A DNA stretch of 64,000 nt, from positions 1 through 64,000 of the forward strand of contig CAVYYK010000018.1 of the NCBI GenBank assembly GCA_963772635.1, read 5' to 3'. The notes under the pieces are model-generated. The model did not search any database. It worked only from the letters and a program-made list of their open reading frames with translations, and was not told where the DNA came from. Positions 58,993 to 64,000 of this stretch are shown here, piece by piece (positions within the stretch are counted from its first letter, which is position 1; each line of letters starts with the position of its first letter). The translations under genes were made by a program, and so were the position numbers. This DNA is from JAUXFS01 sp963772635 (GTDB lineage Bacteria; Pseudomonadota; Alphaproteobacteria; Rhodospirillales; Defluviicoccaceae).

Positions 58993-59403
58993 ATGTCGAG
59001 AACCTGTACCATCGCGGAACTGGCCCGGGAGTTCGGGGTCACCACCCGAACGATCCGATTTTACGAGGACCGCGGCCTGATCACGCCGTTGCGGGAGGGC
59101 CAGCGGCGCGTCTACAGGTCACGGGATCGGGTGCGCCTGCGACTGATCATGCGCGGCAAGCGCCTCGGTTTCTCGCTCGAGGAAATCCGGGAGATGATCG
59201 ATATCTACGACACCGATCGCTCGGAGGTCGCACAGCTTCTCCTGGTCCTCGAAAAAATCGCCCAACGCCGGGCTAGCCTGGTCCAGCGGCAGCAGGATAT
59301 CGCCACCATGCTGGGCGAACTGGAAGAACTCGAGGGGCGATGCGCATCCCTCCTCCGCGAGAAGGAGATCGAGACGTCGACACCGGTTCGGGCCAGGGGC
59401 TGA
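58993..59403 (+). CDS. MerR family transcriptional regulator (LiuR-like)
   Basis: This 136-residue protein has a MerR winged helix-turn-helix (CTIAELAREFGVTTRTIRFYEDRGLITPLREGQRRVY), then a dimerisation coiled coil (about residues 75-115). There are no conserved metal-binding cysteines in the C-terminal tail (one Cys only), which argues against a metal sensor. The pattern and the palindrome upstream fit acyl-CoA-responsive regulators such as LiuR. No liu-type catabolic genes are next to it, so the target genes are unknown. Confidence 0.85.
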   Translation: MSRTCTIAELAREFGVTTRTIRFYEDRGLITPLREGQRRVYRSRDRVRLRLIMRGKRLGFSLEEIREMIDIYDTDRSEVAQLLLVLEKIAQRRASLVQRQQDIATMLGELEELEGRCASLLREKEIETSTPVRARG

Positions 59404-59431
59404 ACATGGACTGTTCGATGCCGCCCGCGGA

Positions 59432-60787
59432 TCAGTAACCACGCAAGGCGATGCCCGGCAACTCACTCAGGGTGGGGTAGGCCGGGAAAACTGCCGCCAG
59501 GGTTTCGGTTGTCATTTCTCCGGCAACGGCGACGGCAATCGGCGACAGCACCTCGGCGGCGCGATCGCAGCACGCCCCTCCGCCCAGCACCCGACCGTCT
59601 TCCCCGTCGCAGAGGATTTTGACGAATCCCTCGGTGGCGCCGGAAAGGCGGGGTTTCAGCGCCTCGTCAAGGGTTGCCCGAAAGACCTTGACGGGCCGCC
59701 CGGTCGCGGTGGCCTCGGACTCGCCGAGACCGACCACGGCAACTTGTGGTGCGGTATAGACGGCCTCGACGATCGTCTCTGGGCGGAATCCTGACGTCGC
59801 GGCTCCCGATGCGTGGCGGGCGGCGACGCGGGCCTGGGACTGGCCGCGGTTGGCGACGAACGGCGGTCCGGTCACGTCGCCGGCGGCGTAGATGTGTGCC
59901 TGGCTGGTGCGCCCGAAGGCGTCCGTTGCGATGCCTTTCGGCGTGACTTCGACCCCTGCGGCATCGAGGGAGAGGTCGGTCAGGTCGGCGCGCCGGCCGA
60001 TCGCCAGGAAGGCGTGACTTCCCGCCAGCGAGCGCCCATCTTTCAGCGTGACGCTCACCCCCTCCGTCTGCGGACGCACCAACGCGACCGGTGCCGACTT
60101 CATCACCGTTATGCCTCGCGCCGAAAGCGCCTGTTCCAGGACGTCGGACAGGTCCGGGTCGACGCGGGGCAGGATTTGCGGCAGGTCCGTCACCCAGGTG
60201 ACGTCTGCGCCCATGCGATTGAAGAAATAGGCGAACTCGGCGCCGGTGACGCCGCCACCGACGACGATCATGTGCGCGGGCCATTCGGCCAGCTTGCCCG
60301 CCAGCCGCGGAGCCAGGACGCGCTTTCCGTCAGGCTTGATGTCGGGCAGGAAGATCGGCAGCGAACCCGTTGCGATCACCGCCTTGTCGAAAGACACCGT
60401 CTCGGCATCGGCGCCTTCCCGGCTCAACTCGACGCGATGGGCGTCGAGGAAACGGGCGGTGGCGGAGACGACCCCGACGCCACGGCTCTCCAGCAACGAC
60501 ACGTGGTGCCGGTGCCAGGCCCGCGCCTGATCGGCGATGCGGTCGCGTAGCGACGGGAGATCCGGCTCGGGCGGCCCGCCCGCAAGGCCGAGAGCGGGGT
60601 TGTGCGCGGCCTCGCCAAGATGGTCGGCGGCGGTCAGCAATACCTTGCTCGGCACCAGACTGTGCCAGTTCGCCCGGCCGCCGACCGGCTCGGAACTCAC
60701 CAGCGTTACCCGTGCGCCGCAGTTCGCAGCCTCCAAGGCGGCGGTGATGCCGGCTGGTCCGCCACCGATTACGATCATCGTCGTCAT
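59432..60787 (-). CDS. Lipoamide-dehydrogenase-like FAD/NAD(P) oxidoreductase lacking redox cysteines
   Basis: This 451-residue flavoprotein has the FAD-binding GGGPAGITAALEAANCGARVTLV, the NAD(P)-binding VVGGGVTGAEFAYFFNRMGADVTWV, AIGRR and YAAGDVTGPPFVANRGQSQARVAARH. The disulfide motif normally GGTCLNVGCIPSK is here GGRANWHSLVPSK, with both cysteines gone. The C-terminal catalytic histidine motif AHPT-SE reads AYPTLSE. It therefore cannot do thiol-disulfide chemistry. The W-H pattern near the site is reminiscent of soluble transhydrogenase SthA, so a pyridine-nucleotide or quinone activity is possible. Confidence 0.85.
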   Translation of the reverse strand: MTTMIVIGGGPAGITAALEAANCGARVTLVSSEPVGGRANWHSLVPSKVLLTAADHLGEAAHNPALGLAGGPPEPDLPSLRDRIADQARAWHRHHVSLLESRGVGVVSATARFLDAHRVELSREGADAETVSFDKAVIATGSLPIFLPDIKPDGKRVLAPRLAGKLAEWPAHMIVVGGGVTGAEFAYFFNRMGADVTWVTDLPQILPRVDPDLSDVLEQALSARGITVMKSAPVALVRPQTEGVSVTLKDGRSLAGSHAFLAIGRRADLTDLSLDAAGVEVTPKGIATDAFGRTSQAHIYAAGDVTGPPFVANRGQSQARVAARHASGAATSGFRPETIVEAVYTAPQVAVVGLGESEATATGRPVKVFRATLDEALKPRLSGATEGFVKILCDGEDGRVLGGGACCDRAAEVLSPIAVAVAGEMTTETLAAVFPAYPTLSELPGIALRGY

Positions 60788-60969
60788 TTTCTTCCCCTGT
60801 CTTTAGATTTCGTGGGCTTGGGCTCCGCACCGACATGGGCTCGAGTGGAGGTGGATACCCCGGGTGCTCAGAGGTGTGTTTATCGGTCGGGTTTATAAGC
60901 CAGGGCGAGAGCGCGTGCCACTGCCGCCGACGAGGGCGGATTGTGGATGACGATGGAGGAGTCGGCGGG

Positions 60970-61545
60970 ATGAACGTGGCGATGAAAAGGGCCGTGGTGG
61001 TGGTGGCTGTGGCGGTCTTGGCGGCGGCCTGCGCCCGGTTCGGCCGCGTCGGACCGGGACGGGTGGACATCGCCGGCGCCTATACGGTCGATTCGCCCGT
61101 TGCCTGGAACAGATCCTCCGAGGGCAAGTCGGAGATGTGGACCGTGGACGGCCTCGATCTTCAGCGATTGACCTTCGTCAACGGCCTCGCGGACGGCGAT
61201 GCGCTGTTCGAGGCCGAGGGCGACAATGCCGAGAACCCGCCACGTTTCCACAGCAACATGTCCCCTGTTGAAATCAAGGAACTGATCGAGGCGGGCTTCC
61301 GGGCTTCCGGCGCCCATCAACTGGAGACCTACGACTTCCGACCCGAGATGTTCGGGTCGCTACCGGGATACCGGTTCGAATTCTCGTATACGCTGGCGAG
61401 CGGCCTCGAGAACGAAGGGACGGTCATCGGCGCCAACAAGGACGGGAAGCTCTACCTGATCGTCTATACCGGCACCCGGTTCTACTACTACGGCAAGCAC
61501 AAGGACGACGTCGAACGGCTGATCGATTCGATCCGGATCCTGTGA
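60970..61545 (+). CDS. Putative lipoprotein
   Basis: This 191-residue protein has a lipoprotein signal peptide (MNVAMKRAVVVVAVAVLAAAC, lipobox LAAAC). I do not recognise the mature domain. It contains AYTVDSPVAWNR near the start and the beta-rich GYRFEFSYTLASGLENEGTVIGANKDGKLYLIVYTGTRFYYYGKHKDDVERLIDSIRIL, a pattern like small lipid- or protein-binding envelope modules. GGAGGAG lies about 10 bp before the ATG, which sets the start. Confidence 0.75.
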   Translation: MNVAMKRAVVVVAVAVLAAACARFGRVGPGRVDIAGAYTVDSPVAWNRSSEGKSEMWTVDGLDLQRLTFVNGLADGDALFEAEGDNAENPPRFHSNMSPVEIKELIEAGFRASGAHQLETYDFRPEMFGSLPGYRFEFSYTLASGLENEGTVIGANKDGKLYLIVYTGTRFYYYGKHKDDVERLIDSIRIL

Positions 61546-61569
61546 ACGGTTTCCTTCGCGACCCGGCCG

Positions 61570-61968
61570 CTAAATCGGTTCGAGGCGGCCGGCGACCATC
61601 GCTTCGATCGCCGCGGTCAGCCATTGCTTGCGGGTCTTGCCGGCGGCCTTCGCGGCATCGTCGATCTCATGCAACAGATGGCGGTCGATCTCGACCGCGA
61701 CGGTTGCCGCGGTGTCGGCGAACAGCGCCTCGGCAAGCTCTTTCTTGCCCCTCGTTTCCAGCCATTGCAGCGTCATGTCGTCGGTGAAGGGGATCAACAA
61801 GGCGCCGTCCTGGCCATAGCTTTCGTGTTCCTCGACAATGAAGTATGCGCCTTCCGGCGTCTGGTAAAGCGTCGCCACCCGCCGGTGGTGGGTGGTATCG
61901 ACCTCGTGCGAGGCGAGGCGCGTCGCCCGCGCGGTATCGTAGGTCTTTCCTTCGATTTCCCGTCTCAT
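61570..61968 (-). CDS. Small protein with ribbon-helix-helix-like C-terminus
   Basis: This 132-residue protein is not assigned to a family. The first half (MRREIEGKTYDTARATRLASHE) resembles short conserved segments seen in plasmid and phage small proteins. The C-terminal VAVEIDRHLLHEIDDAAKAAGKTRKQWLTAAIEAMV has the strand-helix-helix spacing of an RHH DNA-binding fold, as in many antitoxins. No toxin partner is next to it. It lies between two plus-strand genes on the opposite strand. Confidence 0.65.
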   Translation of the reverse strand: MRREIEGKTYDTARATRLASHEVDTTHHRRVATLYQTPEGAYFIVEEHESYGQDGALLIPFTDDMTLQWLETRGKKELAEALFADTAATVAVEIDRHLLHEIDDAAKAAGKTRKQWLTAAIEAMVAGRLEPI

Positions 61969-62103
61969 TGCAATTGCCCCCTAATTGTCTAGGCCCTTTA
62001 CCCGAGTTTGGTCGATTCCGAGGCCGGCGGCAACCCGGACGTCTCGTGCCCTTTATCATCGGCAGGCAGCCCCCATATGAATGCCAACGGCTTGGAGGGA
62101 TCG

Positions 62104-62826
62104 ATGGGATGGCGAGTTGGTGTGGTGTTGACGGTGCTGATCGTCCTCGGCGGAGGCTGCGCGATGGCGGGTGACTGGCGAACGGCGAGCCGCGAGTCGG
62201 CGGGCATCGCTCCCGATCCGGCGGAGACCCGCGAGGCGGTGGTCCAGGTCTACGCCGCCCGCACCTGGGGATGGCGCGGCAATTTCGCCGTCCATACCTG
62301 GATCGCGGTCAAGCCGACCGACGCCCCGGCGTTCACCGTCTACGAGGTGATCGGCTGGCGCGCCTATCACGGTCTTTCGGCGCTGGCGGTGCATAACCGT
62401 CCTGCGGACGGGCGCTGGTTCGGGGCGGAGCCGGAGATCCTGTTCGACCTGCGCGGACCGGAGGTCGACGCGGTGATCCAACGCATCGACGCCGCCGCCC
62501 GCTCCTATCCGTTCGCCGACAGCTACCGGGTCTGGCCCGGTCCCAACAGCAACACCTTCACCGCCCATGTCGTCCGCGAGGTGCCGGAACTGACCGTCGA
62601 CCTGCCGCCGACGGCGATCGGCAAGGACTACCTGACCGACGGAATCATGGCGTGGACGCCCAGCGGCACCGGCTTTCAGATGTCGGTGTTCGGCCTGGTC
62701 GGGCTGATCGTCGGATTGCGCGAGGGACTGGAAATCAACGTTCTCGGGCTGGTATTCGGGATCGATCCCGACGATCTGGCGGTCAAGCTGCCGATGGTCG
62801 GCCGGGTGGGCCTCGCCGGAAGGTAG
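62104..62826 (+). CDS. DUF3750 family protein
   Basis: This 240-residue protein begins MGWRVGVVLTVLIVLGGGCAMAG, a signal anchor or lipoprotein-like segment with a Cys at about residue 19. The conserved body has NFAVHTWIAVKPTDAPAFTVYEVIGWR, FGAEPEILFDLRGPEVDAVIQRID, WPGPNSNTFTAHVVREVPELTVDLPPTAIGKDYL and a glycine-rich hydrophobic end. The function is unknown. GGAGG lies 6-10 bp before the ATG at 62104. Confidence 0.8.
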   Translation: MGWRVGVVLTVLIVLGGGCAMAGDWRTASRESAGIAPDPAETREAVVQVYAARTWGWRGNFAVHTWIAVKPTDAPAFTVYEVIGWRAYHGLSALAVHNRPADGRWFGAEPEILFDLRGPEVDAVIQRIDAAARSYPFADSYRVWPGPNSNTFTAHVVREVPELTVDLPPTAIGKDYLTDGIMAWTPSGTGFQMSVFGLVGLIVGLREGLEINVLGLVFGIDPDDLAVKLPMVGRVGLAGR

Positions 62827-62898
62827 GTCCTCGCGGGCCTTGCCAGCCGGCCGCATCCGGTTATGGTGTAGGCGGATGTTCTCTGCGGGCGGGTTACC

Positions 62899-63639
62899 AT
62901 GAGCATCTGGGGTAAAGTCATCGGCGGCGTCGCCGGGTTCGCCCTCGGCGGACCGTTGGGGGCGCTGCTCGGCGCCGTCGCCGGTCATGCGGTCGACAAG
63001 ATCCGCACCGATCGGGGCGACGGCGAAGGCACGATCACCGCCGGCGCCAAGCAGATCGCGTTCACCGTCGCCGTCATCGTGCTCTGCGCCAAGATGGCCA
63101 AGGCCGACGGTGTCGTCACCCGCGCCGAGATCGACGCCTTCAAGGAGGTGTTCCGGATCCCGCCGGGGGAAGTGAGGAACGTCGGGCGGATCTTCGATCA
63201 TGCCAAGAAGGACGCAGGCGGCTTCGAGCCCTACGCCAAGCAGGTGGCGTCCATGTTCCGCAACGAACCGGCGGTGCTCGAGGAACTGCTCGGCGGCCTG
63301 TTCCACATCGCCCGCGCCGACGGCGACGTTCACCCGGCGGAGCTCGACTACCTGCGCAAGGTGGCGAAGATCTTCGGCCTCGACGACCACGCGTTCGAGC
63401 GGGTCAGGGCCACCTTCATGGGCGCCGACGCCTCCGACCCGTACGAGATCCTCGGCGTCAGCCGCGACGCCGGCAACGACGAGATCAAGAAGACCTACCG
63501 GCGGCTGATCCGCGAGAACCATCCCGACACCCTGGTCGCCCAGGGCATGCCCCAGGAATTCGTCGACGTCGCCAACGAGAAGATGGCGACGATCAACGCC
63601 GCCTACGACAAGATCGAGAAGCAGCGCGGGCTGAAGTAA
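62899..63639 (+). CDS. djlA: TerB/DnaJ-domain co-chaperone, DjlA-like
   Basis: This 246-residue protein has a short glycine-rich membrane-associating N-terminus (VIGGVAGFALGGPLGALLGAVAGHA), then a TerB-like helical domain (about residues 50-165), then a C-terminal J-domain with DPYEILGVSRDAGNDEIKKTYRRLIRENHPDT. The HPD tripeptide is intact, so it can stimulate DnaK. The layout matches DjlA, though the N-terminal anchor differs in detail from the E. coli protein. Confidence 0.88.
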   Translation: MSIWGKVIGGVAGFALGGPLGALLGAVAGHAVDKIRTDRGDGEGTITAGAKQIAFTVAVIVLCAKMAKADGVVTRAEIDAFKEVFRIPPGEVRNVGRIFDHAKKDAGGFEPYAKQVASMFRNEPAVLEELLGGLFHIARADGDVHPAELDYLRKVAKIFGLDDHAFERVRATFMGADASDPYEILGVSRDAGNDEIKKTYRRLIRENHPDTLVAQGMPQEFVDVANEKMATINAAYDKIEKQRGLK

Positions 63640-63688
63640 GGGCAGGGATGGCGCCGCTTCCATCGGTTTCCCTCTCGGAACCCGCCCG

Positions 63689-64000
63689 ATGAAGCCGCTC
63701 GATGTCGCGGCGGCGCTGGCGGTGATCGTCATCTGGGGGTTGAACTTCGTCATCGGCAAGATCGGCGTCGCCCAGATCCCGCCGCTGCTGCTGATGGCTG
63801 TTCGCTTCGCCCTGGTCGCGGCGATCCTGAGCCCGTTCCTGCGCCCGCTGGGCCGGTCGTGGGGCCTGGTGGCTGCCGTCTCGGTGGTGCTCGGCGGCCT
63901 CCACTTCGGGCTGATGTTCAGCGGGCTCAAAGGGGTCGACGCCGGCCCCGCCGCCATCGCCATCCAGCTGACCGCCCCGTTCAGCGCCATCCTCGCCGCC
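63689..64000 (+). CDS. EamA family DMT transporter, 5' part
   Basis: The first 104 codons of a drug/metabolite transporter run off the right edge. MKPLDVAAALAVIVIWGLNFVIGKIGV and LMAVRFALVAAILSPFLRP are the first two membrane helices of the EamA repeat, with the conserved W-G-x-N-F and R-F. The substrate is unknown. Confidence 0.85.
   Translation, partial: MKPLDVAAALAVIVIWGLNFVIGKIGVAQIPPLLLMAVRFALVAAILSPFLRPLGRSWGLVAAVSVVLGGLHFGLMFSGLKGVDAGPAAIAIQLTAPFSAILAA

Overview
This window is a contiguous stretch of high-GC alphaproteobacterial chromosome, most like Rhodospirillales. The evidence is an ATP12-type F1-ATPase assembly chaperone, the tRNA-Tyr/tRNA-Gly/tuf/tRNA-Trp/secE/nusG arrangement leading into rplKAJL-rpoBC, and a fused str-S10-spc-alpha ribosomal superoperon. 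No plasmid, phage or CRISPR locus is visible. The taxonomic assignment is inferred from gene content and order, because no rRNA gene is present.

Region 1 (1-15000) is accessory and patchy. It holds a secreted DUF1254/DUF1214 protein, a membrane-anchored strictosidine-synthase/SMP-30 beta-propeller protein, a lipoprotein patatin overlapping a small PEGA-like gene, and a phytanoyl-CoA dioxygenase-like oxygenase. It also holds a frameshifted sterol desaturase bracketed by a 24-bp direct repeat, and a membrane fatty acid desaturase whose C-terminus is present a second time as a decayed fragment at 5985-6185. A tail-anchored protein of unknown function follows, then a convergent FUSC transporter and HlyD-type membrane fusion protein. 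Next is a tandem ~220-bp duplication, each unit carrying a tRNA-Thr(TGT) gene with an abnormally large T-loop. Several signs of rearrangement concentrate here.

Region 2 (15035-48494) is the translation and transcription core: rlmB; tRNA-Tyr, tRNA-Gly, tuf, tRNA-Trp, secE and nusG; rplK, rplA, rplJ, rplL, rpoB and rpoC; rpsL, rpsG, fusA and a second tuf; the S10 and spc clusters through secY and adk; and rpsM, rpsK, rpoA and rplQ. Three well-formed sigma70-type promoters are visible: before tRNA-Tyr, before rpsL, and at the end of adk driving the alpha operon. An L10-type autoregulatory leader precedes rplJ. Ribosomal proteins L3 and L15 carry unusual low-complexity C-terminal tails, the L15 tail being ten heptad repeats.

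Region 3 (48729-64000) is a mixed housekeeping and signalling block: a Do-type periplasmic protease, RarA, an RluC-type pseudouridine synthase, a HAD phosphatase, the ATP12 chaperone and acylphosphatase. Two tandem diguanylate cyclases follow with degenerate zinc-binding (CZB-like) N-termini, one of them frameshifted near its C-terminus. Then come LipB, tRNA-Leu(GAG) with a strong terminator, MgtE, and a MerR regulator with a perfect palindromic operator. The rest is a lipoamide-dehydrogenase-like flavoprotein that has lost its redox cysteines, a lipoprotein, an RHH-like small protein, a DUF3750 protein, a TerB/DnaJ co-chaperone and the start of an EamA transporter.
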